Shown: piece by piece, positions 17,204 to 25,465 of the stretch
How positions within the stretch are numbered: the first letter of the stretch is position 1
Layout of the letters: every line of letters begins with the position of its first letter
Assembly: GCA_013214705.1 (NCBI GenBank)
Contig: JABSRZ010000003.1
Location: 186,001 to 250,000 of the forward strand
Direction of reading: 5' to 3'
DNA: 64,000 bases
DNA from: Hyphomicrobiales bacterium
Lineage (GTDB): Bacteria > Pseudomonadota > Alphaproteobacteria > Rhizobiales > OSC116
Made by a program: the position numbers and the translations under genes
Notes under the pieces: generated by a model
Databases searched by the model: none
Told to the model about the DNA's origin: nothing
What the model saw: the letters and a program-made list of their open reading frames with translations, nothing else

Positions 17204-18676
17204 TTATCCGACGCTTCCTTCTAGGCTAATTGCCACTAATTTTTGCGCTTCAACTGCAAATTCCATAGGTAGGTTCTGCAACACTTCTTTGCAGAATCCG
17301 TTAACGATAATCGCCACCGCTTCTTCTTCATTTAAGCCGCGTTGGCGGCAGTAATATAATACGTCATCATTGATTTTGGAGGTTGTGGCCTCATGCTCAA
17401 AAACCGAGCTAGAGTTACGCGCTTCAATATAAGGTATGGTGTGTGCCGAACATTTATCGCCGATGAGCAAGCTATCACATTGGGTGAAGTTACGCACATT
17501 GGTGGCGCTGCGCTGGGTAGAGACAATACCACGGTAACAGTTTGAGCTATTGCCAGCAGATATACCCTTGGAGATGATCCGGCTTTTGGTGTTTTTGCCC
17601 AAATGAATCATTTTCGTGCCCGAATCTATCTGCTGATAACCATTTGAAATGGCAATAGAATAAAATTCGCCTTGGCTGCCGTCACCACGTAATATACAGC
17701 TTGGGTATTTCCAAGTGATGGCCGAGCCGGTTTCGACTTGGGTCCAACTAACTTTGCTGTTGTCGCCCCGGCAATCTGCCCGTTTGGTGACAAAATTATA
17801 CACCCCGCCAACACCTTGGCTATTGCCTGGATACCAATTTTGCACGGTAGAATATTTAACCTCGGCATCATCTAACACGATGATTTCGACCACGGCGGCA
17901 TGCAGTTGGTTTTCATCGCGCATCGGGGCTGTACAGCCTTCTAAATAGCTTACATGCGCGCCAGCCTCGGCGATGATTAAGGTACGTTCAAACTGACCTG
18001 TATTTGGCTCATTGATGCGGAAATAGGTCGATAATTCCATCGGGCAGCGCACGCCTTTGGGAATGTAAACAAAGCTACCATCGGTAAACACTGCCGAATT
18101 TAAGGCCGCATAAAAATTATCGCCTACCGGCACAACTGAGGCCAGATATTTTTTAACCAATTCTGGGTGCTTTTGAATGGCTTCAGAAATAGGGCAAAAT
18201 ATAACCCCGGCTTCGGCCAGTTTTTCTTTAAATGTAGTGACCACCGATACGCTGTCAAAAATAGCATCGACAGCGATGTTAGATGCGCCTTTAACACCGG
18301 CCAAAACTTCTTGCTCTCTAAGCGGAATGCCGAGTTTTTTATAGGTTTCAAGTATTTCTGGGTCAAGATCATCCAAACTTTCTAGCTCGATCTTTTTCTT
18401 GGGCGCAGCGTAATAATAAAGGTCTTGAAAATCTATCTTCGGATAATGGACTTGAGCCCATTCTGGCTCTTCCATTTTTTGCCAGCGACGAAACGCAGCC
18501 AAACGCCATTCAAGCATCCATTTTGGTTCATTCTTCTTGGCCGAAATAAATTTCACAATTTCTTCGTTCAAGCCTTTGGGGGCTTTGTCCATTTCAATAT
18601 CGGTGGTGAAACCGTATTTATAGTTATCAAGATCAATCTCGGCAACTGTGTTTATTGTTTCTTTAATAGCGGCCAT
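17204..18676 (-). CDS. sufB: SufB scaffold protein
   Basis: A 490-residue main scaffold on which Fe-S clusters are built. Diagnostic segments are [23 protein letters not shown] (a CT-motif cysteine), the [21 protein letters not shown] region and, near the end, [15 protein letters not shown]. The length is normal. An AAGGTG site lies 6 nt before ATG. It follows the nifS-like gene by 34 nt and starts the core sufBCDS set. Confidence 0.96.
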   Translation of the reverse strand: MAAIKETINTVAEIDLDNYKYGFTTDIEMDKAPKGLNEEIVKFISAKKNEPKWMLEWRLAAFRRWQKMEEPEWAQVHYPKIDFQDLYYYAAPKKKIELESLDDLDPEILETYKKLGIPLREQEVLAGVKGASNIAVDAIFDSVSVVTTFKEKLAEAGVIFCPISEAIQKHPELVKKYLASVVPVGDNFYAALNSAVFTDGSFVYIPKGVRCPMELSTYFRINEPNTGQFERTLIIAEAGAHVSYLEGCTAPMRDENQLHAAVVEIIVLDDAEVKYSTVQNWYPGNSQGVGGVYNFVTKRADCRGDNSKVSWTQVETGSAITWKYPSCILRGDGSQGEFYSIAISNGYQQIDSGTKMIHLGKNTKSRIISKGISAGNSSNCYRGIVSTQRSATNVRNFTQCDSLLIGDKCSAHTIPYIEARNSSSVFEHEATTSKINDDVLYYCRQRGLNEEEAVAIIVNGFCKEVLQNLPMEFAVEAQKLVAISLEGSVG

Positions 18677-18710
18677 ATCTGCACCTTCACTCTCATTACA
18701 TCTTTAAAGT

Positions 18711-19889
18711 CTACCCAACTTGGCGTTGCTCGCGCATTGCCATACGTTGGTATATTTTGGTATATTCGGTAATAAATTCGTCTAAATCTTGTGGTTTGGT
18801 ATCCCAGCCGAAGCTAATGCGCAAGCCACATAGAGCCAAATCGTTAGCATAGCCCATGGCTTTCAGCACATGCGATTGGCTAACTTTGCCAGACGAGCAT
18901 GCGCTGCCCGAACTTACGGCGATGCCGGCTAAGTCTAAACTCATCAGCGCGCGTTCTGCGGTTACATTGGCAATGGCAAAACAGCTGGTGGTGGCCACTC
19001 TGGGCGTATTTTGTCCAAAAATCACGGCATCGGCCGAGATAGCTTGAATCAAAACTTCAAGTTTCTGACGCATATCATTATAATGACTAATCTTTTCTAA
19101 ATCAACTACGCATTCTATAGCGGCAATGCCAAAGCCGGCAATGGCGGGTATGTTTTCTGTGCCTGCCCGCAAACCAAGCTCTTGCCCGCCGCCTTTAATG
19201 TAGGAATCGACCAAGACACCCAAGCGGATGACCAACGCTCCTGCGCCCAACATGCCGCCAATTTTATGCGCCGATAATGACATTAAATCAACATTCAAAT
19301 CGGCAAAGTCTATCGGCATTTTGCCTAGTGCTTGAACCGCATCTAAATGCACAAAGCCACCAAATTTACGCACAATTTCAACAATCTTATCAATCGGTTG
19401 AATGACACCGGTTTCATTATTCACCAACATCACAGACACTAAAACCGGCAAATCTGACTTGTCTTTCCAACCGGCCAATAACTGTTGCAAATGGGTTAAA
19501 TCTAACAGGCCATTATGATCGACTTTTATGATGTCAACTGGCCGCGGGCTCAGCTCTTGGGCTTTGATTAATGAAGGATGCTCGGTAGCGCCAAGCAAAG
19601 TGGCAGCCAGTGGTTGTTTTTTGCCCAGAGCGCCTAAATTTGAAGCCAAAACCAAGTTATTAGACTCTGTGCCGCCAGAGGTGAAGGTGATTTCTTTGGT
19701 TTGCGCGTTGATCAAACCGGCCAATTGCTCACGCGCGGTTTCAATAAGTCCACGGGCTTTACGACCCTCTTGATGAATTGAAGAGGCATTGCCAACTAGA
19801 TCAAGCGCCGCCATAACCGCCTGTTTCACCTTGGGGCGCACCGGGGCGGTGGCATTATAATCTAAATATATGCGGGGTTTGTTGTGCAC
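18711..19889 (-). CDS. IscS/NifS-type cysteine desulfurase
   Basis: A 392-residue group I PLP desulfurase, distinct from SufS in the same operon. The PLP lysine is Lys209 in SAHKIGG, and the catalytic Cys330 is in SSGSACSSGK on the long mobile loop typical of IscS/NifS. It begins with GTG (19887-19889) after an AAGGCG site; no ATG is available nearby. Lying 12 nt behind iscR, it may feed sulfur to SUF, tRNA thiolation or both. Two desulfurases in one SUF operon is a layout known in Alphaproteobacteria. Confidence 0.92.
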   Translation of the reverse strand: MHNKPRIYLDYNATAPVRPKVKQAVMAALDLVGNASSIHQEGRKARGLIETAREQLAGLINAQTKEITFTSGGTESNNLVLASNLGALGKKQPLAATLLGATEHPSLIKAQELSPRPVDIIKVDHNGLLDLTHLQQLLAGWKDKSDLPVLVSVMLVNNETGVIQPIDKIVEIVRKFGGFVHLDAVQALGKMPIDFADLNVDLMSLSAHKIGGMLGAGALVIRLGVLVDSYIKGGGQELGLRAGTENIPAIAGFGIAAIECVVDLEKISHYNDMRQKLEVLIQAISADAVIFGQNTPRVATTSCFAIANVTAERALMSLDLAGIAVSSGSACSSGKVSQSHVLKAMGYANDLALCGLRISFGWDTKPQDLDEFITEYTKIYQRMAMREQRQVG

Positions 19890-19901
19890 AATGAGCGCCT
19901 T

Positions 19902-20378
19902 TTAATACGAATTTACAGCTGATGAGGTCAAACCCATATCAGGCTCTAATTTAAACAAATTTGCCAAGGGCTTGCCGACAACCAGATCTTCTAAGGTGAT
20001 ATTCTCGAAAAAAGCATCAATATGGTCGGCAAGGGCTTTCCATAATGATGTGGTGTGGCAAACGCTTTCTTTGCCGCATATCACCCCATTACTGCCAGCG
20101 CAGATGGCAATTTTAATGTCTTCATCCGCCGCGTCTATTATATCGGCTATTTTAATGGCAGTGGCTTCTAGCGCCAAAAAATAACCACCCTGCGGGCCAC
20201 GTACGCTGGTGACCAAATGGCTTTTGCGCAATCTAGAAAATAACTGCTCAAGATATGGCAATGAAATATTTTGCCGCACTGCGATTGCAGACAGGCTGGT
20301 GGGTTCATTTTGGTTGTTATGTTTGGCCAAATCGACCATCGCCATAACCGCATATTGCCCGCGTGTGCTTAACTTCAT
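19902..20378 (-). CDS. iscR: IscR-like Rrf2-family regulator
   Basis: A 158-residue winged-helix repressor or activator. The N-terminal STRGQYAVMAMVDLA and the SVRGPQGGYFLA wing are Rrf2 hallmarks. Cys93, Cys101 and Cys107 with a neighbouring His108 fit a [2Fe-2S] cluster as in IscR, so it probably senses Fe-S status and adjusts the operon it heads. The Cys spacing (8 and 6) is wider than in E. coli IscR (6 and 6). An AAAGG site precedes the ATG. Confidence 0.9.
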   Translation of the reverse strand: MKLSTRGQYAVMAMVDLAKHNNQNEPTSLSAIAVRQNISLPYLEQLFSRLRKSHLVTSVRGPQGGYFLALEATAIKIADIIDAADEDIKIAICAGSNGVICGKESVCHTTSLWKALADHIDAFFENITLEDLVVGKPLANLFKLEPDMGLTSSAVNSY

Positions 20379-20432
20379 CGGCCTAAACCTTTCAAATAAT
20401 TCCAGTTAAAGTCCGTCTAATCTAAAATAAAT

Positions 20433-20575
20433 GCATAATTATTGGTCATTATGCGGCTTTTCCTTGCAATTACCCTGCTAAATTGGTTAAACAGGCTCTG
20501 CAATGAACACGATCTAGTCTAGAAGGCTTCCAAATTACATAGTGAATATTTAGTAAACCCAACCAAAAAGGTCAA
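20433..20575 (-). promoter_or_regulatory. Putative promoter and operator of the suf operon
   Basis: On the minus strand TTGACC (20570-20575) and TAAATA (20547-20552) are 17 nt apart. Nearer to iscR is an inverted repeat GCATAAT (20433-20439) / ATTATGC (20448-20454). The repeat could bind the IscR-like product; no match to the E. coli IscR consensus was sought beyond reading by eye. Confidence 0.35.
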
Positions 20576-20662
20576 GTATAAAAACCCGACCAAAATTATT
20601 ACTGGGGATATTTATGAAATTAAGTTACCGCCGATAGTTAGACCAAACCAGAATGAGTGAAT

Positions 20663-21316
20663 ATGCCTGAAGTTGTTTTTAATGGCCCAAGTGGTCGCCT
20701 AGAAGGCCGTTACCATCATAACCCATCACCAAATTCACCGGTGGCAATCATTTTGCATCCGCACCCTCAATTTGGTGGCACGATGAATAACCAGATTGTT
20801 TACCAGCTTTTTTATTCGTTTAAAGAACGCGGTTTTTCGGTTTTGCGGTTTAATTTTAGGGGCGTTGGCCGCTCTCACGGCACATTTGATGATGGCTTTG
20901 GCGAATTATCGGACGCCGCGGCGGCATTAGATTGGTTGCAAACTCAAAACCCAGATTGCTCCGGCAGTTGGATAGCAGGCTTTTCGTTTGGCTCGTGGAT
21001 TGGCATGCAGTTGCTAATGCGCCGCCCCGAGGTCGAAGGTTTTGTATCTATAGCGCCGCAAGCCAACCTTTATGATTTTAGCTTCCTAGCGCCCTGCCCG
21101 TCATCTGGCATTATGATAAATGGCGATGCTGACCGTGTCGCGCCGCCCGAAAGCGTCACCACCTTGGTCGAAAAGCTAAAAACCCAAAAAGGCATCTCAA
21201 TTGCCCATAAAACCATCGAAGGGGCTAACCACTTTTTTGATGGCCATGTGGAAGAGCTTATTGACAATGTTGGGGCATATGTGGACCACCGGATGGTTGC
21301 CCGCAGTAAAAAATAA
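20663..21316 (+). CDS. Alpha/beta hydrolase of the dienelactone-hydrolase-like type
   Basis: A 217-residue cytoplasmic hydrolase. It has the [12 protein letters not shown] oxyanion segment, [10 protein letters not shown], the nucleophile elbow GFSFGS, an acid in NGDADRV and His in GANHFF, so the catalytic triad looks complete. I start at ATG 20663; GTG 20657 is an in-frame alternative. This subfamily is widespread in Alphaproteobacteria without a proven substrate. It lies 23 nt before tyrS and may be co-transcribed. It diverges from iscR. Confidence 0.85.
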   Translation: MPEVVFNGPSGRLEGRYHHNPSPNSPVAIILHPHPQFGGTMNNQIVYQLFYSFKERGFSVLRFNFRGVGRSHGTFDDGFGELSDAAAALDWLQTQNPDCSGSWIAGFSFGSWIGMQLLMRRPEVEGFVSIAPQANLYDFSFLAPCPSSGIMINGDADRVAPPESVTTLVEKLKTQKGISIAHKTIEGANHFFDGHVEELIDNVGAYVDHRMVARSKK

Positions 21317-21339
21317 TTATATTGGTTTTGAGAAATAAT

Positions 21340-22602
21340 ATGTCGAAGTTTAAATCTGAATTGTTAAAGACCTTAGAAGAACGGGGTTTTATAAAACAAA
21401 TTTCTAAACCCGAAGAGCTGGATAAACGCGCCTTAGAAGGACCGATTACCGGCTATATTGGTTTTGATGGCACGGCGGATAGCCTACATGTTGGTAGCCT
21501 CACCATGATAATGGTATTGCGCATTATGCAACAAACTGGGCATAGACCAGTTGCGTTGATGGGCGGCGGCACATCCATGGTGGGTGACCCATCGTTTAAA
21601 TCGACCGACCGGCCGATGCTGACATTAGAGGACATCAACAACAATCTATTGGGCATAAAATCTATATTTGCGCAATTTTTAAGCTTTGGCGATGGCTCAA
21701 AAGATGATGGCCGCGCCATTATGGCTAACAATGCCGATTGGTTGTGTAAATTAAATTATATGGATTTTTTGCGCGATTATGGCGTGCATTTTTCGGTCAA
21801 CCGTATGTTGTCGTTCGAAGGCGTTAAACAACGGATGGACAGAGACCAACATTTAAGCTTTTTAGAATTTAACTATATGATTTTGCAAGGCTATGACTTT
21901 TTAGAGCTGAGCCGCCGCTATGGCTGCGAATTGCAAATAGGTGGGTCTGACCAATGGGGCAATATTCTCAATGGTGTAGAGCTGACGCGCCGGGTGGATG
22001 GCAAAGAGGTTTTTGCACTCACCACACCGTTGCTAACCACCGCATCTGGGCAAAAGATGGGCAAAAGCGAAGGCAATGCTGTATGGTTGAACGAAGAAAA
22101 ACTACCCGCCTATGAGTATTGGCAATATTGGCGCAACACAGAAGATGCTGATGTTGGGCGTTTTTTACGCATGTTTACCGAGCTGTCCATTGCCGAGATA
22201 GAAAAATTAGAAACCGCCCAAGGCGCTGAGCTGAACGAGGTTAAAAAACTGTTAGCCACCGAAGTTACCAAGCTAGCACGCGGGACCGAAGCGGCCGAAA
22301 AAGCGGCCGAAACAGCGCGCATTACGTTTGAAACTGGCGGCATCAGTGCTGACTTACCGACGGTAGAAGTGACAAAGACAGAAATTGAAGCTGGCCTAGG
22401 CATATTGTCTGCCTTTGTACTGGCGGGTTTGGCTGCCTCTAACGGTGAGGCCAGACGCCATATAAAGGGCGGCGCTGCCAAATTGAATGACCAGAAGATA
22501 GCTGATGAACGGATGAATTTAACCGCTGAAGCTATAAATGAACAAGGTGTCATTAAACTTTCGGTCGGCAAGAAAAAACATGTACTTATAAAACCAATTT
22601 GA
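21340..22602 (+). CDS. tyrS: Tyrosyl-tRNA synthetase
   Basis: A 420-residue class I aminoacyl-tRNA synthetase charging tRNA-Tyr. The HIGH-type motif is HVGS (50-53) and the KMSKS-type motif KMGKS (239-243). The tyrosine pocket segment [10 protein letters not shown] is intact, and an S4 RNA-binding domain makes up the C-terminus ([15 protein letters not shown]). I start at ATG 21340 instead of the in-frame TTG 18 nt upstream because the protein then begins as usual for the family. Length is normal. Confidence 0.96.
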   Translation: MSKFKSELLKTLEERGFIKQISKPEELDKRALEGPITGYIGFDGTADSLHVGSLTMIMVLRIMQQTGHRPVALMGGGTSMVGDPSFKSTDRPMLTLEDINNNLLGIKSIFAQFLSFGDGSKDDGRAIMANNADWLCKLNYMDFLRDYGVHFSVNRMLSFEGVKQRMDRDQHLSFLEFNYMILQGYDFLELSRRYGCELQIGGSDQWGNILNGVELTRRVDGKEVFALTTPLLTTASGQKMGKSEGNAVWLNEEKLPAYEYWQYWRNTEDADVGRFLRMFTELSIAEIEKLETAQGAELNEVKKLLATEVTKLARGTEAAEKAAETARITFETGGISADLPTVEVTKTEIEAGLGILSAFVLAGLAASNGEARRHIKGGAAKLNDQKIADERMNLTAEAINEQGVIKLSVGKKKHVLIKPI

Positions 22603-22610
22603 AGGGGATT

Positions 22611-23081
22611 ATGATGAGCGATTTACAAAATGGTGACATTGCACCAGACTTTACTTTGGCGACAGACACAGTGGGCGACATCAGTTTATCTGGCTTAAAA
22701 GGTCAGAAAGTCGTGTTGTTTTTTTACCCCAAAGACGACACTTCTGGCTGCACGGTTGAAGCCAAAGAATTTTCTGCGCTTAAAGATGATTTCAAGGCGC
22801 TTAATTGTGTTATCATTGGCTTATCGGGCGACAGCGTGGCCAGCCATGCAAAATTTAGAACCAAGCAAGATTTAAGCATAATTCTGGCGGCTGATGAAGA
22901 TCACACTGCCCTAGAAGCCTATGGTGTATGGCAAACCAAAAAAAATTATGGCCGTGAATATATGGGAATCGTCCGCTCTACTTACCTAATTGATGAAGAT
23001 GGTAAAATAATTGAACATTGGACTAAAGTACAAGTAAAAAACCATGTACAGAGCGTTTTGGATCGACTAAAGGATGCATAA
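22611..23081 (+). CDS. bcp: Thioredoxin-dependent peroxiredoxin, Bcp/PrxQ type
   Basis: A 156-residue peroxiredoxin that reduces hydroperoxides. It has the opening GDIAPDFTL and the active site FYPKDDTSGCT with peroxidatic Cys47. In many Bcp/PrxQ proteins a resolving Cys follows five residues later; here that position is Lys52 (GCTVEAK), so it should work as a 1-Cys form or use Cys66 or an external thiol. A GAAGGGG site lies in front of the ATG, 8 nt after tyrS. No signal peptide. Confidence 0.9.
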   Translation: MMSDLQNGDIAPDFTLATDTVGDISLSGLKGQKVVLFFYPKDDTSGCTVEAKEFSALKDDFKALNCVIIGLSGDSVASHAKFRTKQDLSIILAADEDHTALEAYGVWQTKKNYGREYMGIVRSTYLIDEDGKIIEHWTKVQVKNHVQSVLDRLKDA

Positions 23082-23145
23082 CCATTTTTTAATATCGAAA
23101 AATATCTAATCAAACAAATATATAATAGAAATTTACAGGTGAAAA

Positions 23146-23520
23146 TTGAATATTTTACAGAAAAAAAATAGCCGCATTCAGCGGGCTGTTCCGCCGTCAC
23201 CGGCAGAAAATATAGTTTCAGTCATCGCGGCTAACACCAAAATAGAAGGTAACGTTAGCTCATCTTCTGAGCTTAGAATACATGGCACTATTGATGGCGA
23301 TGTTAGCACCACAAACATATATTTAGGTCGTCAGGCCGTTTGTTCTGGCACAATAACTGCCGAAAACTCAATTATTTGTGGTGTATTTGAAGGTGACATT
23401 TCTTCTAATCATGTGGATGTGAAATCGACCGCCACGATGGCTGGACAAATTGCGCAAAAAACCATTACGGTTGAAGTGGGCGCTAAATTAGACGTAAAAA
23501 TAAAAACCAAAAAGGATTAA
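23146..23520 (+). CDS. Bactofilin, short
   Basis: A 124-residue polymer-forming cytoskeletal protein. Bactofilin core from about residue 27: a right-handed beta-helix of short repeats such as NTKIEGNVSSSSELRIHGTI with GD/V turns. The basic N-terminal tail (KKNSRIQRAVPP) is typical of membrane attachment. The only plausible start is TTG 23146, set by an AGGTG site; no ATG exists before residue 95. It lies 64 nt after bcp and 123 nt before a second bactofilin, so the two may co-polymerise. Confidence 0.85.
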   Translation: MNILQKKNSRIQRAVPPSPAENIVSVIAANTKIEGNVSSSSELRIHGTIDGDVSTTNIYLGRQAVCSGTITAENSIICGVFEGDISSNHVDVKSTATMAGQIAQKTITVEVGAKLDVKIKTKKD

Positions 23521-23643
23521 TGCTGCCGCGTTCGGCTTTTTATTTTTATTTGCAAACAGATTGACTCTGATTCTTATAAAAATTATATTATATGGCAGTA
23601 TTGTTTATCAATTTTCTGGCAGCAGAAATAATTGGAGTGAAGC

Positions 23644-24228
23644 ATGTTTAACAAAAAAGACGCAAACGGTATTAATTTAAATGCATCTGGCAATGGCAAT
23701 GCCCCTGCTGCACCGCCGCAAATGCGCAAGCCCGCTGGCATCGCTCCTCTGCCGCCAAAACGCCAAGAAGCTGGCGCAGCGCCAACAGTGCCTGCAAATG
23801 CCAAAAACCCGCTGCCGACAAATGGCAGCAATGCGACATTTATTGGCCGCGATTTGCTAATCACTGGCAGCATTGTTTCTAGTGGTGAAATAATTATTGA
23901 AGGCACAGTCGAAGGCGATGTAAGAGCCCAAAAAATTGTGATTAAAAACAAAGCCAACATTAGCGGCGAGCTGATTTCTGAAGAACTGATCATTCACGGC
24001 CGGGTTAGTGGCATTGTGCGCGGTGTGAAAATTCTATTGGCAGCTGATTGTATTTTAAATGGCGACATTTTGCATGAAACCTTGTCGATTGAGTCTGGAG
24101 CTCAATTTGAAGGTGGTTGCAAACGTTCTGACGACCCATTGGGTCTGAAAAAGAATGGCAAAGGCAGCAAAAACAAAGCCACCATCAAACCACTTGCCGG
24201 TGCAGAAGAAGCCGAATTGCAAGAATAG
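23644..24228 (+). CDS. Bactofilin, long
   Basis: A 194-residue second bactofilin. A Pro/Ala/Asn-rich disordered N-terminus of about 60 residues precedes the beta-helix core (about 62-155: ATFIGRDLLITGSIVSSGEI, then VEGDVRAQKIVI and SGELISEELIIHGRVSG) and a lysine-rich tail. It probably scaffolds cell-wall enzymes at the inner membrane and so shapes the cell. A GGAGTGAAGC site precedes the ATG. The M23 peptidase that often accompanies bactofilins is not adjacent. Confidence 0.9.
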   Translation: MFNKKDANGINLNASGNGNAPAAPPQMRKPAGIAPLPPKRQEAGAAPTVPANAKNPLPTNGSNATFIGRDLLITGSIVSSGEIIIEGTVEGDVRAQKIVIKNKANISGELISEELIIHGRVSGIVRGVKILLAADCILNGDILHETLSIESGAQFEGGCKRSDDPLGLKKNGKGSKNKATIKPLAGAEEAELQE

Positions 24229-24254
24229 AATTTAAATTCCATTATAAGATTTTC

Positions 24255-24279
24255 AAAGGCCGCTTATGCGGCCTTTTTT
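24255..24279 (+). terminator. Terminator behind the bactofilins
   Basis: A 9-bp perfect stem (AAAGGCCGC, 24255-24263, with 24268-24276) and 4-nt loop followed by T residues to 24279. On the opposite strand it may also stop prfB, which ends 45 nt away. Confidence 0.8.
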
Positions 24280-24285
24280 ATTGTC

Positions 24286-24330
24286 AACATTGGGTTTTTC
24301 GACATTGGGTTTTTCAACATTGGGTTAGTC
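24286..24330. repeat. Three tandem 15-bp repeats spanning the prfB stop
   Basis: AACATTGGGTTTTTC (24286-24300), the same with G first (24301-24315) and AACATTGGGTTAGTC (24316-24330) are in tandem. The third contains the prfB stop codon. Fifteen bp is five codons and the copies are in the prfB frame, coding P-N-V-E-K beyond the stop. Confidence 0.9.
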
Positions 24331-25435
24331 GTTATCTTTTGATATTTTGCTGGCTAACGAGGCTTCTAAAAATAAATCTATGTCGCCATCTAATACCGCG
24401 CTTGGGTTGCTAGATTCAACCTGTGTGCGCGCATCTTTAACCATTTGATACGGTTGTAATACATAAGAGCGGATTTGATGTCCCCAGCCAATTTCGCTTT
24501 TTGAGGCATTTTCCTCGGCGGCATCGGCCTCACGTATTTTCATCTCATGCTCATAAAGTCTGGCACGCAGCATATTCCACGCCGTAGCACGGTTTTTATG
24601 TTGCGATCTGTCATTTTGGCACTGCACAACTATGTTGGTTTCCAAATGGGTTATGCGCACCGCGCTGTCGGTTTTATTGACATGTTGTCCGCCTGCGCCA
24701 CTGGCGCGGTAAGTGTCTATGCGCACATCTTTATCGGCCACATCAATGTCGATGGTGTCATCAATTTCTGGGTAAACCCACACCGAAGAGAAACTTGTAT
24801 GGCGTTTGGCATTCGAGTCAAACGGCGAAATGCGCACCAAACGATGCACCCCCGACTCGGTTTTTAACCAGCCATGGGCATTTAAGCCTTGAATGTGAAT
24901 GGTGACTGATTTTATGCCAGCCTCATCACCAGCTTGATACTCGATGGTGTCGACTTTATAGCCGCGCTTTTCGGCCCAGCGCACATACATGCGAAATAAC
25001 ATAGAGGCCCAGTCGCAACTTTCGGTGCCACCCGCGCCAGCATGAATTTCCAAATAGGTGCTGTTGGCATCCACTTCGCCCGAGAGCAAGGTGCTCAATT
25101 GGGCTTTTTCAGCCAATTTTTTGGTGTTGTCTAGCCCGGCTTCAATTTCGGCGATCATCGCCTGATCATCCTCCATTTCGGCCAATTCAATCATCTCTAC
25201 GCCATCGCTTATCGAAGTTTCAAACTGCACTATCTGTTTAAAACTATCTTCTAATGCTTGGCGCTCGCGCATCACATCTTGGGCGTTTGTAGGGTTATCC
25301 CACAATGTTGGGTCTTCGGACATAGCGTTCAGCTCGTCCATACGGCGGGTGGCTACATCCCAGTTAAAGATGCCTCCTCAGCAGCGTTACCGACTGCTCA
25401 ATTACATCTATGGTTGCCTGTGTTTCTGCTCGCAT
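24325..25435 (-). CDS. prfB: Peptide chain release factor 2, programmed +1 frameshift
   Basis: RF2 (369 residues after the shift) ends translation at UGA and UAA. Translation starts at ATG 25435 and after 23 codons meets an in-frame TAA at 25364-25366. The site reads AGG AGG CAT CTT TAA C: a Shine-Dalgarno-like AGGAGG, the slippery CTT and a stop. Skipping one T gives [13 protein letters not shown], which matches RF2 of relatives. The stop-recognition tripeptide SPF and the GGQ motif (AGGQHVNK) are intact. The unusual point is UAA in place of the common UGA, because RF1 also reads UAA. An annotation starting at 25341 would lose 31 residues. It lies 30 nt behind mrcA. Confidence 0.93.
25364..25378 (-). 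promoter_or_regulatory. RF2 frameshift site (AGGAGG-CAT-CTT-TAA)
   Basis: The SD-like AGGAGG covers 25373-25378, followed by CAT (25370-25372), the slippery CTT (25367-25369) and TAA (25364-25366). Spacing is the same as in the E. coli prfB site. Only the stop codon differs from the usual form. Confidence 0.9.
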
Positions 25436-25465
25436 TTCACTCACTCATTTTATAATCTAATTATA

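Noticed and set aside
22110-22571. 153-codon minus-strand frame inside tyrS
   Set aside because: Antisense to the S4 domain region; no ribosome site and no homologous pattern.
24286-24330. CRISPR-like repeat
   Set aside because: Copies are directly adjacent with no spacers and only 15 bp long.
25341-25364. Independent start of prfB at 25341
   Set aside because: The upstream 23 codons plus frameshift encode the conserved RF2 N-terminus, and the site has all elements of programmed frameshifting; it is not a pseudogene or a short form.
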